This document shows, piece after piece, positions 26,473-35,864 of a DNA stretch of 64,000 bases. The translations under genes and the position numbers were made by a program. Source of the stretch: Corynebacterium aquilae DSM 44791 (GTDB lineage Bacteria; Actinomycetota; Actinomycetes; Mycobacteriales; Mycobacteriaceae); the NCBI RefSeq assembly GCF_001941445.1, contig NZ_CP009245.1, positions 829,992 through 893,991 of the forward strand. Reading direction: 5' to 3'. Position 1 is the first letter of the stretch, and every line of letters starts with the position of its first letter. Under the pieces are notes generated by a model. It was given only the letters and a program-made list of their open reading frames with translations, made no database searches and was not told the DNA's origin.

Positions 26473-27114
26473 CTAGTTGGTTGGGATCTTGAAGTTTTCG
26501 CCTACCTGCGGAACCTGGTTGGCCGGCGAAGCCGGGGCGGGGTTGGGATCCATCTGCTCCGGGGTGCCCGCGTGGTCTTGACCGCTGTGATCCTGACCGG
26601 GGTGGGTGCCGGAGTGGCCTTGGCTCGGGTGGACGCCCGCGTGGCCTTGACCGGTGTCATCGGTGCTGGCACTGGTGGTGGTGCTGGTGGGGCTGGCGTA
26701 CCAGGAGCCATCGTCGTCCTTGGTCATCTTCAACGGGGTGGTGATGTCGGTGACTTCCCACCCAGTCGAGGACTTGCACAGGTTGAAGCGACTCAGGTCA
26801 TACGTGCGAATCTTCGCTTGGTTTTGGGCGTCGAAAAGCAGCAGCGCGGACTTGTCCTCGTAGCCGTCTTCCGGGTATTTCGCCGGTGCGGAAAAACCGA
26901 GGGTTTTGGCGAGGTCCTTTGCGGAGGTCTTGGGGCAGACGATCAAGTACCGCGTTTGATCATCGGTGTGGCCCAAGGTCACCGTCACCTGTTTCGCATC
27001 CCGGCTTTCCAAGTCGCCGAAGGCAAGGTCGCTGGTCAACGTGGAACACCCGGCTAGCGCCAACGCGAAGGGAAGCGCTAGCCCGAGTGTGCGCTTAGCC
27101 TTCACGGTTGGCAC
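26473..27114 (-). CDS. Lipoprotein with a His-rich C-terminal repeat
   Basis: About 213 residues with a GTG start. Lipobox LALAGC gives Cys23. The mature domain shares landmarks with the lipoprotein at 24350 ([30 protein letters not shown]). After it comes a low-complexity tail with the recurring pattern G(Q)(G/D)H(A/S)G(V/T)HP(S/G)Q, including six histidines in about 30 residues ([18 protein letters not shown] and onward), which might bind a transition metal. The start lies within the last 20 bases of pgi, so translation may be coupled to it. A second GTG at 27105 is possible. Confidence 0.8.
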   Translation of the reverse strand: MPTVKAKRTLGLALPFALALAGCSTLTSDLAFGDLESRDAKQVTVTLGHTDDQTRYLIVCPKTSAKDLAKTLGFSAPAKYPEDGYEDKSALLLFDAQNQAKIRTYDLSRFNLCKSSTGWEVTDITTPLKMTKDDDGSWYASPTSTTTSASTDDTGQGHAGVHPSQGHSGTHPGQDHSGQDHAGTPEQMDPNPAPASPANQVPQVGENFKIPTN

Positions 27115-28741
27115 GGAACCAGGAGATCAGGCTGTCGGTGGAGCTGTCGCCAGAGTCGACGTTCTCGTCGCCGTTGACGGCGGGCAGCAGGTCGCCGGCC
27201 TGCTTCTTGCCGAGCTCAACGCCCCACTGGTCGAAGGAGTTGATGTCCCAGATCACGCCCTGAACGAAGACAATGTGCTCGTAGAGGGCAATCAGCGAGC
27301 CCAGGATGAAGGGGGTGAGTTCCTCAGCCAAGATGGTGGTGGTGGGGCGGTTGCCGGGCATGACCTTGTGAGTCACCAATTCCACCGGCACGCCTTCTGC
27401 GGAGATTTCCTGCTCGTTCTTGCCGAATGCCAACACCTTGGTCTGGGCGAAGAAGTTGCTCATCAGCAGGTTGTGCATGCTGCCGGTGCCGTCGGCGGTG
27501 GGCAGATCCTGGCGGGGGCGGGCGAAACCGATGAAGTCCGCCGGGACTAGGCGGGTGCCCTGGTGCAGCAGCTGGAAGAAGGCGTGCTGGCCGTTGGTGC
27601 CGGGCTCACCCCAGTAGATTTCGCCAGTGTTGACGCTCACGGCGGAGCCATCGCGGCGCACGGACTTGCCGTTGGATTCCATGGTCAGCTGCTGCAGGTA
27701 GGCGGGGAAGCGAGCCAAATCCTGGGAGTAGGGCAGCACGGCGTGAGTGTCGGCGCCGTAGAAGTCGCCGTACCAGACTCCGAGCAGGCCCATCAGCACG
27801 GGCAGGTTCTTGTCGAGCTCGGCGGTGCGGAAGTGGACGTCCATGGCGTGGAAGCCTTCGAGGAAACGCATGAAGTCCATGGGGCCAATCACGGCCATCA
27901 GGGACAGGCCGATGGCGGAGTCCACGGAGTAGCGGCCACCAACCCAATCCCAGAAACCAAACATGTTGCGGGTGTCGATGCCGAATTCGGCTACCTTTTC
28001 CGCGTTGGTGGACACTGCCACGAAGTGCTTGGCGACGGCCGATTCGTCACCGTCGAAAGCCTCAAGCAGCCAGCGCTTGGCGGCGTGGGCGTTGGCGAGG
28101 GTTTCCTGGGTGGTGAAGGTCTTCGAGGCGACGACGAACAGGGTGGAACCCGGGTCGAGGTCGTCGACCTTGGCGTGGAAGTCTGCGGGGTCAACGTTGG
28201 ATACGAAGCGGGCGGAAATGCCCGCGGTGGCCTCGGAGCGCAGGGCCTGGACTGCCATGGCGGGGCCCAGGTCGGAGCCACCAATGCCGATGTTGACGAT
28301 GGTCTTGATGGTGTGTCCGGTGTGTCCGAGCCATTCGCCGCTGCGCAGTGCGCGGGCGAAGTCACGCATGCGGGACAGCACGTCGTGGACGTCGGCGGCC
28401 ACATCTTGACCATCGATGCTCAGTTCGTCTTCGACGGGCATGCGCAGGGCGGTGTGCAGCACTGCGCGGTCTTCGGTGTTGTTGATGTGGGTGCCGTTGA
28501 ACATTTCCTCACGGCGCTGCTCCAGGCCGGCGGCCTTGGCCAGGTCAACCAGGAGGGACACGGTTTCGGAGGTGATGAGGTTTTTCGACAGGTCGACGTG
28601 GAGGCCCGCAGCATCGAGGGTGAGGGACTCGGCGCGTTGTGCGTCGGCATCGAACAGTTCGCGCAAAGTGGTGTGCGCCAGCTCGTTGTGGTGGGTTTCA
28701 AGCTTCTGCCATTGCTCGGTGCTGGAGATGTCGAAAGACAT
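27095..28741 (-). CDS. pgi: Glucose-6-phosphate isomerase
   Basis: 548 residues. The family signatures [15 protein letters not shown] and the later [20 protein letters not shown] and [13 protein letters not shown] segments are intact. It interconverts glucose-6-phosphate and fructose-6-phosphate. An upstream ATG at 28750 directly abuts AAGGA, so the ATG at 28741 ([11 protein letters not shown]), nine bases from AAGGA, is preferred. The lipoprotein start overlaps its 3' end. Confidence 0.97.
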   Translation of the reverse strand: MSFDISSTEQWQKLETHHNELAHTTLRELFDADAQRAESLTLDAAGLHVDLSKNLITSETVSLLVDLAKAAGLEQRREEMFNGTHINNTEDRAVLHTALRMPVEDELSIDGQDVAADVHDVLSRMRDFARALRSGEWLGHTGHTIKTIVNIGIGGSDLGPAMAVQALRSEATAGISARFVSNVDPADFHAKVDDLDPGSTLFVVASKTFTTQETLANAHAAKRWLLEAFDGDESAVAKHFVAVSTNAEKVAEFGIDTRNMFGFWDWVGGRYSVDSAIGLSLMAVIGPMDFMRFLEGFHAMDVHFRTAELDKNLPVLMGLLGVWYGDFYGADTHAVLPYSQDLARFPAYLQQLTMESNGKSVRRDGSAVSVNTGEIYWGEPGTNGQHAFFQLLHQGTRLVPADFIGFARPRQDLPTADGTGSMHNLLMSNFFAQTKVLAFGKNEQEISAEGVPVELVTHKVMPGNRPTTTILAEELTPFILGSLIALYEHIVFVQGVIWDINSFDQWGVELGKKQAGDLLPAVNGDENVDSGDSSTDSLISWFRANREG

Positions 28742-28975
28742 GCGTTTCATTCCTTGTGTGAGATAAAAACTGTGGTCGCTTCACCTCGAATAAGTCGGCG
28801 TGGCTGAATCCATGCGCAACCGTTTCGGTGAACCGGCCCTGTTCTTTCCTAATCTAGTCGCCTGCAGCGATTTACGCCTGTGCAGGTGTGGACAGTCCTG
28901 GGGCGTGGTGGTGTGGGGTGGAAAAAGTGTGCGGAAACCATTGACATGGCTGTGCTGGCGCTGCACAGTGAGAGC

Positions 28976-29371
28976 ATGGAACACCGCACTGATTCATCGC
29001 AGGACAAGGAAGATAAGGACAAGGCGCCGTTGGCGGGCACTGTGTCGTGGAATCTTGACTGTGTGCCCGAGCAGTTGGCCGCTCAGCTTGCTGAGGCCGC
29101 GGCGGAACACCGTGTGTCGGTGGAGACCCTCGTTGTTGAGGTGTTGAGCGAGTATGTGCGGTGGGAGCGTTTGGCGAAGCTGCGTGATCGTTCGAGCCAC
29201 GATGAGTATGACGAGTCGGAGCAGGGTTTTACGTCCTGGACGGAGCAGGTGGAGTTTTTCCATGCGCGCTTGCGTTCCCGCGCGGAGTCTGCGGCTGATG
29301 GTGTTGAGGTGGAGCCCCCGGTGCAGCGTCCGGGTGTGACTCGTGGTGGGCAGGGTCCTGCGGAGGGATGA
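28976..29371 (+). CDS. Conserved hypothetical protein
   Basis: 131 residues starting MEHRTDSSQDKEDKDK. The middle (VSWNLDCVPEQLAAQLAEAAAEHRVSVETLVVEVLSEYVRWERL) looks like a short strand followed by two helices, as in ribbon-helix-helix proteins; the C-terminus is Pro/Gly-rich. A TTGACA at 28941 could be a -35 element. The frame continues upstream to 28880, so a start at 28946 cannot be excluded. No family recognised; a strong terminator follows. Confidence 0.6.
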   Translation: MEHRTDSSQDKEDKDKAPLAGTVSWNLDCVPEQLAAQLAEAAAEHRVSVETLVVEVLSEYVRWERLAKLRDRSSHDEYDESEQGFTSWTEQVEFFHARLRSRAESAADGVEVEPPVQRPGVTRGGQGPAEG

Positions 29372-29381
29372 GAAATAACTG

Positions 29382-29431
29382 ACGCCCTGCTTCCCGTGTG
29401 TGTTCGGGCAGCAGGGCGTTGTGGTGTTTTT
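29382..29431. terminator. Terminator between the hypothetical gene and chorismate mutase
   Basis: ACGCCCTGCT pairs with AGCAGGGCGT around an 18-base loop that contains a smaller CCCG/CGGG stem, followed by GTGGTGTTTTT on the + strand. Confidence 0.8.
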
Positions 29432-29439
29432 GGGTTAGG

Positions 29440-29748
29440 TTAGCCGAGTTTCCCGCGGCCCATGCGCAGCAGGATGGATGCGAGGGCGGGGCCTTCTTCG
29501 CCGATTTCTTGGCGGAATTGGTTGATGATGGCGACTTCGCGGGTGTGGACCAGTTTGGTGCCGCCGGAGCCCATGCGGGTTTTGCCGATGGCTTGGGAGA
29601 CTTCGGAGCGGCGTTTGACGGCGTCGAGGATGACGCGGTCGAGGCGGTCGATTTCTTCGCGATAACGACGGATTTCCGCGTCGGAAAGGGGATCATCGGT
29701 GCCGGAGGGCACCCGGATGTCAAAGGTGTCGTTCGCTTCTTGTGTCAT
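29440..29748 (-). CDS. csm: Chorismate mutase, AroQ class
   Basis: 102 residues, all helical: YREEIDRLDRVILDAVKRRSEVSQAIGKTRMGSGGTKLVHTREVAIINQF. It has the Arg, Lys and Glu active-site positions of the AroQ-delta group that works with DAHP synthase in actinobacteria. It converts chorismate to prephenate for Phe/Tyr synthesis. The ATG at 29748 is chosen because GGGG lies just upstream; the frame extends only 18 bases more. It is divergent from pcrA, as I recall for its mycobacterial counterpart. Confidence 0.9.
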   Translation of the reverse strand: MTQEANDTFDIRVPSGTDDPLSDAEIRRYREEIDRLDRVILDAVKRRSEVSQAIGKTRMGSGGTKLVHTREVAIINQFRQEIGEEGPALASILLRMGRGKLG

Positions 29749-29918
29749 AGCCCCATATTTTGCCACAGCTTGCGTGGGGAACCAGTTGCGTTTTACCCCC
29801 AGTTGGGCGGGGTGTGGCTGGGGCGGGTGCTGGTGGTCGGTGGCCGGTGGTGTTTCGACCCGGTGTTCGACGGGGCAACTGCTGCGCTTGCGCCGTGGGC
29901 GGTAGGTTATAGGGCACT

Positions 29919-32444
29919 ATGCCACTTCAGAATCCTTTTTCTCGTCCGTCTGTGTCTTCGTCTTCTTCCCAGGGGGTGGGGGCTGCTTCGACTAGCGGGG
30001 CGCACCCGTTTTCGCCTGGAGTGCGTGCGGGGGCGGATCCGGCGGCTGCGGCGCAGCGTTCGGCGGAGAAGCTGGTTGAGGGGTTGAATCCGCAGCAGCG
30101 TGAGGCGGTGGAGCACATTGGTTCGCCGCTGTTGATTGTGGCGGGTGCGGGCTCGGGCAAGACTGCTGTGTTGACCCGGCGAATTGCGTATCTGTTGGCC
30201 TTGCGCAATGTGGCGCCGTGGGAGGTTTTGGCTATTACCTTCACGAATAAGGCTGCTGCTGAGATGCGTGAGCGGGTGGGCCAGCTGGTGGGCCCGGTGG
30301 CGGAGCGGATGTGGGTGGCGACGTTCCACTCGACGTGTGTGCGGATTCTGCGCCAGCAGGCGCAGCTGGTGCCGGGGCTGAATACGAATTTTTCGATCTA
30401 TGACACCGATGATGCGCAGCGTTTGTTGGCGCAGATCGCAAAGGATAAAGGGCTGGATGCGAAAAAGTTCACGCCCCGGGCGCTGCTGAATGGGATTTCG
30501 AATTGGAAAAACGAGCTGATTGGCCCGGAGGAGGCGCTGGCGGAGGCCAAGGCCACGCATAACCGTTACGAGGAGGTCATTGCTGAGGTCTTTGGGGAGT
30601 ATCAGCGGGCGCTGCGGCAGGCTAATGCGGTCGATTTTGATGATCTGATTGGTGAGGTGGTGCGGATTTTCCAGCAGCATCCTCCGGTGGTGGAGTATTA
30701 CCGGCGCCGTTTCCGCCATGTGCTCATCGATGAGTATCAGGACACTAACCATGCGCAGTACATGCTGGTCAGTGCCTTGGTGGGTACCGAGGTCACGGCT
30801 GATGGTTTGCAGCCGAGTGAGTTGTGTGTGGTCGGTGACGCGGATCAGTCGATTTATGCGTTCCGTGGTGCGACGATTCGTAATATTGAGGAGTTTGAGC
30901 GGGATTATCCGCAGGCGAAAACCATTGTGTTGGAGCAGAATTATCGTTCCACCCAGATGATTTTGGATGCGGCGAATGCGGTGATTGATCGTAATGATGG
31001 TCGTCGTGCGAAGAAGCTGTGGACGGCGCAGGGCGCGGGGGAGAAGATCGTCGGATACGTGGCCGATAATGAGCACGATGAGGCGCGTTTTATTGCCGGC
31101 GAGATTGATGAGTTGGTGGATCGGGGGATGGCGTATTCCGACATTGCGGTGATGTATCGCACGAATAATGCCTCGCGTGCGATTGAGGATGTGTTTATTC
31201 GTTCGGGTATTCCGTACAAGGTGGTTGGCGGTACGCGCTTTTATGAGCGCAAAGAAATCCGGGACATCATTGCGTATTTGCGGGTGATTGAGAACGAGGA
31301 GGATGCGGTGAGTTTGCGCCGCATCATCAATACTCCGCGCCGTGGAATTGGGGATAAGGCCATTGCGGCGGTGAGTTTGCATGCGGAGACCCATCGGGTG
31401 AGTTTTGCGTCGGCTTTGCATGCGGCGGCCCATGGGGAGGTTGATGGTCTGTCGACCAGGGGTAAGTCTGCGATTGCTGGGTTTAATCAGTTGCTGGATG
31501 GGTTGCGGATGGCTGCGTTGTCGGCGCGTGACGAGGTGACGGGTTATCCGGATCTTGGGGTGGTGGTGAGTGAGGTGTTGGATTCGACGGGGTATCGCGA
31601 TGAGTTGGCGAAGTCGAATGATCCGCAGGATGCGGCCCGGCTCGACAACGTCAATGAGTTGGTGGCGGTGGCCCGCGAGTTCGCTTCAGAGGCCGCGAAT
31701 CTGCGTGCGTATGAGGAGATGGATGGCGGCCCGACTCCTGCGGAGGATGGCCAGCCGGAGCCGGGGAGCTTGGCGGCGTTTTTGGAGCGGGTGTCTTTGG
31801 TTGCGGATGCTGACCAGTTGCCTGATGGGGAGGAGTCCGTGGTGACGTTGATGACGTTGCACACGGCGAAGGGTTTGGAGTTTCCGGTGGTGTTTTCGGT
31901 GGGCTGGGAGGATGGCCAGTTCCCGCATACTCGCTCTTTGGGGGATCCGACGCAGCTGCAGGAGGAGCGGCGTTTGGCTTATGTGGGTATTACGCGCGCG
32001 TGCCAGCGTCTGTATGTGACGCGGGCGATGATGCGTAGTGCGTGGGGTAGTCCCGTGACGAATCCGCCGTCGCGTTTTTTGGGGGAGATCCCGGATGCGG
32101 TGATTGATTGGCGCCGTGAGGCCCCGGAGTTTGATGCGTGGGGTGAGCCCTCCTACGGGTCGTATGGTTCTTCGTCGGGCTATGGCGCTGCGCGTGGTTA
32201 TGGGTCTTCTTATGGTTCTTCTGCGAAGCCGAAGCGGCCGCGTGGGGGGATTCCTAAGGCGAATGTGGGAAAGAAGGATTTGCAGTTGGTGGTGGGGGAT
32301 CGGGTGGTGCACGACAAGTATGGGTTGGGCACGGTGATGGAGGTGTCGCATGGTGCGCCGGCCGATACGGTGGTGGTTGATTTTGGTTCTTCGGGCACGG
32401 TGCGTTTGATGCTGTTGGGTAATGTGCCGTTGGAAAAGCTGTAG
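29919..32444 (+). CDS. pcrA: ATP-dependent DNA helicase PcrA/UvrD
   Basis: 841 residues of superfamily 1A. Walker A AGAGSGKT (75-82) follows LNPQQREAVEHIGSPLLIVAGAG. FTNKAAAEMRERV, LIDEYQDTNHAQYM and VVGDADQSIYAFRGA follow, and the late motifs TLHTAKGLEFPVVF and EERRLAYVGITRA are intact. The N-terminus has a 45-residue Ser/Ala-rich extension. The C-terminus ends in a Gly/Tyr/Ser-rich linker and a small domain (VGDRVVHDKYGLGTVMEV), which in PcrA binds RNA polymerase. It acts 3' to 5' in nucleotide excision repair and replication restart. The coding strand is strongly G/T-rich. Confidence 0.96.
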   Translation: MPLQNPFSRPSVSSSSSQGVGAASTSGAHPFSPGVRAGADPAAAAQRSAEKLVEGLNPQQREAVEHIGSPLLIVAGAGSGKTAVLTRRIAYLLALRNVAPWEVLAITFTNKAAAEMRERVGQLVGPVAERMWVATFHSTCVRILRQQAQLVPGLNTNFSIYDTDDAQRLLAQIAKDKGLDAKKFTPRALLNGISNWKNELIGPEEALAEAKATHNRYEEVIAEVFGEYQRALRQANAVDFDDLIGEVVRIFQQHPPVVEYYRRRFRHVLIDEYQDTNHAQYMLVSALVGTEVTADGLQPSELCVVGDADQSIYAFRGATIRNIEEFERDYPQAKTIVLEQNYRSTQMILDAANAVIDRNDGRRAKKLWTAQGAGEKIVGYVADNEHDEARFIAGEIDELVDRGMAYSDIAVMYRTNNASRAIEDVFIRSGIPYKVVGGTRFYERKEIRDIIAYLRVIENEEDAVSLRRIINTPRRGIGDKAIAAVSLHAETHRVSFASALHAAAHGEVDGLSTRGKSAIAGFNQLLDGLRMAALSARDEVTGYPDLGVVVSEVLDSTGYRDELAKSNDPQDAARLDNVNELVAVAREFASEAANLRAYEEMDGGPTPAEDGQPEPGSLAAFLERVSLVADADQLPDGEESVVTLMTLHTAKGLEFPVVFSVGWEDGQFPHTRSLGDPTQLQEERRLAYVGITRACQRLYVTRAMMRSAWGSPVTNPPSRFLGEIPDAVIDWRREAPEFDAWGEPSYGSYGSSSGYGAARGYGSSYGSSAKPKRPRGGIPKANVGKKDLQLVVGDRVVHDKYGLGTVMEVSHGAPADTVVVDFGSSGTVRLMLLGNVPLEKL

Positions 32445-32455
32445 CTTTTTCGCTG

Positions 32456-32493
32456 TGGTGGGGCCTTGCCGGATGGTGGGGCCCCATTTTTTT
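32456..32493 (+). terminator. Terminator of pcrA
   Basis: GGGGCC pairs with GGCCCC at 32480-32485, followed by ATTTTTTT. Confidence 0.75.
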
Positions 32494-32513
32494 GGGGTTG
32501 GGTGGGGGGCATG

Positions 32514-32546
32514 AAAAAACCGCCTCACGAGGTGTGAGGCGGTTTG
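32514..32546. terminator. Terminator of the M23 peptidase gene
   Basis: AACCGCCTCAC (32518-32528) pairs with GTGAGGCGGTT (32534-32544) around a five-base loop; A-run on the left and T-run on the right make it bidirectional. Confidence 0.88.
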
Positions 32547-32559
32547 TGTGTGGAGTTTT

Positions 32560-33297
32560 TTAAACGCTGATGCCGCGTGCGGCGAGCCACGGGATGGGGT
32601 CGACCGCGGAGCCACCACCGGGGTGTACTTCGAAGTGGAGGTGCACGCCAGTGGAGAATCCACGGGAGCCCATGCCGGCGATTTTGGTGCCGGCGGTGAC
32701 GTGTTGGCCGACGGAGACGTCGATGGTTTCCATGTGGCCGTAGACGGTGATGGTGCCGTCTTCGTGCTTGATGCGGACCCACTGGCCGTAGCCGGAGGCG
32801 GGGCCGGCGTCGATGACGGTGCCGTCTTCGACTGCGAGGATCGGGGTGCCGAGGGAGTTGGCGATGTCGATGCCGGAGTGGAAGGTGCCCCAGCGCGGCC
32901 CGAAGGGGCTGGTGAGGATGCCTTCGGCGGGCTTGACGACCTGCGGTGCGCGGGCGGCTTCGTCGGCTGCCATGCGCTCAGCGTTGTACTGGATTGCCTT
33001 GGAGAGCTGGTCGGCCAGGTTCAGTACCGGCTTGAATTCGGCGATCTCCAGGATCTGGGGGGCTTGGTCGAAGATGACCGGAGCTGCGTTGTCGGCGGCG
33101 AGCTCGTACTGGGGGGTTGCCTCGCTGTGGGCGGGGGCTGCGTCGACACTGGTGTGTGCGACGGCGGTGCCTGCGGCACCTGCGGTGCCGACAGCAGAAG
33201 TCGCAACGGCCAACAGGGCTGCGCGGCCCTTGGTGGTGTGCGAGACGCTGGTCTTACGGTGTGCGCCTGCACGGTTGCGCTGAGCCTGCTTTTGCAT
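32560..33297 (-). CDS. Secreted M23-family peptidase (LytM type)
   Basis: 245 residues. A basic N-terminus and a hydrophobic Ala/Val-rich helix (residues 25-48) form a signal or anchor. The C-terminal M23 domain has the zinc ligands HSGID and HLHFEV and the GHMET loop. It would cut peptide cross-links in peptidoglycan or act as an amidase activator at the septum. It lies convergent with pcrA and divergent from the perM-like gene, sharing a 438-base regulatory region. Confidence 0.9.
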   Translation of the reverse strand: MQKQAQRNRAGAHRKTSVSHTTKGRAALLAVATSAVGTAGAAGTAVAHTSVDAAPAHSEATPQYELAADNAAPVIFDQAPQILEIAEFKPVLNLADQLSKAIQYNAERMAADEAARAPQVVKPAEGILTSPFGPRWGTFHSGIDIANSLGTPILAVEDGTVIDAGPASGYGQWVRIKHEDGTITVYGHMETIDVSVGQHVTAGTKIAGMGSRGFSTGVHLHFEVHPGGGSAVDPIPWLAARGISV

Positions 33298-33735
33298 TGA
33301 AGCCTCTTCCTCAGGGTCCTACCGGGATTACGGTGGTTGTTGGACGGGGAATATCTAACGGTGTTGTGCGTTGATATTTTCGTCCTGCACTTGCCTGGCA
33401 TCTTTCTTTCGGCTGATGTGCCGGTGGAAGGTGTCTTGTTGGCGGTGCGGTGGCGGTTGCCATCGAGTGGACCACATGCAATCGTGACCATCCCGTTATC
33501 TAACGAGAGTCAACGATAACGGTTTGGTTGCGGTCGGGCAACCCGTTTGGGCAAAAATCAGGCTTTATGGTGCAGTCGTGACTTCAGGAGTGAACGTTAC
33601 GTTCGTTATCGAATCGTTACTGAAAATTGCGTGCCGTGTCTTCCGGGGTGGTTGGGGTGGGGGCGAGGGGTCAAATTTTGGGGTCTGTGGCACGCCTTCC
33701 TGTATTGGGGTGGACAACGTGGCACAGTGGGGCGG
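33298..33735. promoter_or_regulatory. Divergent regulatory region between the M23 peptidase and the perM-like gene
   Basis: It contains a perfect inverted repeat, CCGTTATC and GATAACGG (33493-33522, loop 14), with TAACG repeats inside. There is also an imperfect palindrome ATATCTAACG...CGTTGATAT (33351-33376) nearer the peptidase start. TAACG-type direct repeats resemble sites of cell-wall regulators such as MtrA, but I cannot assign one. No gene is visible. The distance to the peptidase start leaves room for a structured leader; I could not match it to a known riboswitch. Confidence 0.5.
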
Positions 33736-35628
33736 GTGAGTAAGAAGACAAGCCCACAGGCGCGATCTGCCCGCAATCCACGCCCCGGCCGCCGTCCGGA
33801 GAAGACGGTGAGGGCGCGTTCCGCACGGGGGTCTGGCGCCTCCTCGCGCGCCTTGGAGGGGGCTGTGGTTGAGGGGTGGAAGCCGCTAGTGCGGGGCTAC
33901 TGCCTCCCGATAATCGTTCTCAATGTGATAGTGGTCACTCTTGTGATTGCTGTGGCGTTTGGGGCGTTATTGATTTCTGGATCTTCCTTCGTGGCGCTGC
34001 CCGCGACGATCGCCCAACTGTTTTTGCTTACCCTTGGCTCACCGGTGTCCTCCCGGGACACCACCTTGGGGGTCGTCCCGCTGCTGCCCGCCTTGGCGGT
34101 GTGGCTGGCTACTGCCCACCGGGTGCGCGGGGTCATCGGCGGCCGCATTAGTTTGCGCCAACTGTCGGTGTTGGGCGCCTCCACCATCGCAGTACCTCTA
34201 TTACTGGTCTTCGTCGCCTACGGCATGCTCATCGATGCCTCCGCCGTCATTCCCGTCGCTGTCCCACCCATGGCAACCTCCGTGGGGCGAGTGGCGCTGC
34301 TCGCGGCGCTGGCCTTCGTTGCCGGCGGCGGAGTAAAGCTGTATTCGGCGCTGGCCCGCAAGTTCTTACTCCCCGAATTTTTCGTGCACGGCGTGGCCCT
34401 GGGCGCGCGCTTCGTGGCTTACTCCCTCGTGGTGTGGGCTGTGGCCGCGCTGGCCGCGGTAGGCCTGCACTGGGAGATGGTGGCCGAATTCCTCGACCAC
34501 TTCCCCTCAGCCGGGGCACGCACCGGCATCGGCGTGCTCAGCGTGCTGTACCTGCCCACCATGGCCGCCGTAGCACTCGTGCTCGGCGGACTCGGCTACC
34601 TGATGATCGGCACCACCTTCGTCAGCCTGGGGCAGGAAACAGTCCTGCAACAACAACTGCCACCCCTGCCGCTGTTCGCGGCCCTGCCGCAAACCACCTG
34701 GCCGGAATGGCAACGCCTCGCCATCGCCACCACGGTGAGCATCCTGATCGCCTTCCTCGTCGCCTACCGGGCCCCACGCACCAGCCCCACCTGGGCCAAA
34801 GTCTTTGGGCAGCTGGCGGTAGCCACCGTGTCCGTCGCCGCGGGCGTGGCCGTGCTGGTTTTCATGTCCACCGGACAAATCGGCGTGATGGGCAACCTCA
34901 CCGCCTCCCTGTGGCCGGCAATGCTCAGCCTGGCCGGCTTCTTCTTCGCCGGCAGCCTCTGCGCCCTGGTAGTCACCGCACTGCGCGAAAACCGCACCCG
35001 CGACACCACCCCAGCCGAAGCTGCAGCCCAGCCAGACACCTCAAACGCCGACGCCGAGGAACAGCCCGACGACCAGCCGCACCCGCAGCAGGACGGCGAA
35101 GCTGACGCGGAGACAGACGGTGACACCGACCCGGACGAAAATCCCGCGGCACCCGCCGATGAGACACTAGCCGACGAGGCGGCAACAGGCAGCGCCGATC
35201 AGGACGAAAACGCGCACTCCCCGGCCACCGAGCCCCTCGACGCCACCGCGTCCGAACAGTCCACCACTCAGACAGATTCCGACACCGCAGCCCCAGCAGA
35301 CGATGAGGCAGATGCGCACAGCGACGAGTCGGCCCGCGCGGAGACTTCCGATAACAGCACAGGCACAGCAGGCGCAGAGGATGTAAAGGATGCAGAGGGC
35401 GCAGAGGATGCAGATGCAGAGGGCGCAGAGGATGTAGAGGGCACAGCAGTAAACAAGGAACCGGACGCACGCGACGACGCACTCCAAGCGGACAACGCCA
35501 AACACGCCGGTGGTGCCGAAGACCTTGAAGCGGACGCCGAAACCTCAGACGAAAACGCAGACGGAAACGCGGATACAGGCACAGGCGAAAACGCAGACAA
35601 AAAAGATGCAGAGGAAGACAACCCCTAA
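33736..35628 (+). CDS. DUF6350 membrane protein, PerM-like, with a long acidic tail
   Basis: 630 residues with a GTG start (VSKKTSPQARSARNP). After a basic 45-residue N-terminus come about nine transmembrane helices to residue 420. About 200 residues follow, made almost only of Ala, Asp, Glu, Thr, Asn and Gly, including AEGAEDVKDAEGAEDADAEG-type repeats. The position before purN-purH matches Rv0955 (PerM), a cell-division membrane protein of M. tuberculosis; that assignment rests on synteny and topology. The tail is cytoplasmic or extracellular depending on helix number and is probably disordered. Confidence 0.8.
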   Translation: MSKKTSPQARSARNPRPGRRPEKTVRARSARGSGASSRALEGAVVEGWKPLVRGYCLPIIVLNVIVVTLVIAVAFGALLISGSSFVALPATIAQLFLLTLGSPVSSRDTTLGVVPLLPALAVWLATAHRVRGVIGGRISLRQLSVLGASTIAVPLLLVFVAYGMLIDASAVIPVAVPPMATSVGRVALLAALAFVAGGGVKLYSALARKFLLPEFFVHGVALGARFVAYSLVVWAVAALAAVGLHWEMVAEFLDHFPSAGARTGIGVLSVLYLPTMAAVALVLGGLGYLMIGTTFVSLGQETVLQQQLPPLPLFAALPQTTWPEWQRLAIATTVSILIAFLVAYRAPRTSPTWAKVFGQLAVATVSVAAGVAVLVFMSTGQIGVMGNLTASLWPAMLSLAGFFFAGSLCALVVTALRENRTRDTTPAEAAAQPDTSNADAEEQPDDQPHPQQDGEADAETDGDTDPDENPAAPADETLADEAATGSADQDENAHSPATEPLDATASEQSTTQTDSDTAAPADDEADAHSDESARAETSDNSTGTAGAEDVKDAEGAEDADAEGAEDVEGTAVNKEPDARDDALQADNAKHAGGAEDLEADAETSDENADGNADTGTGENADKKDAEEDNP

Positions 35629-35798
35629 ACACCCCAGCAGCCAATTCCGCCCCACCGGATAAACCCAAAAACCGTCAGCAACACAGCTGACAGTGCTCCT
35701 CAATCGGTCACCGCGTGCGGAACAAATCTGCATTTCAGCATCCAACACCAACCCCCAGCCCCACCCAGCCTGAGGAAAAACCCCAGCTAGTTGGGCTT

Positions 35799-35827
35799 CC
35801 GGGGGTAGCTAAACCCCCGAGCCTTTT
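35799..35827 (+). terminator. Terminator before purN
   Basis: CGGGGGT-AGCTAA-ACCCCCG (35800-35819) followed by AGCCTTTT. It separates the perM-like gene from purN. Confidence 0.7.
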
Positions 35828-35851
35828 AGCAAAGGGGGTACCACCGTCATC

Positions 35852-35864
35852 TAAGATATTCCGC
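35852..35864 (+). promoter_or_regulatory. -10 element of a leaderless purN promoter
   Basis: TAAGAT at 35852-35857 lies seven bases before the GTG start, which has no Shine-Dalgarno sequence. No clear -35 element. Confidence 0.5.

Noticed and set aside
33298..33540. A c-di-AMP (ydaO-type) riboswitch before the M23 peptidase
   Set aside because: Such leaders precede peptidoglycan hydrolases in actinobacteria, but I could not align the conserved core here; a covariance-model search would decide.
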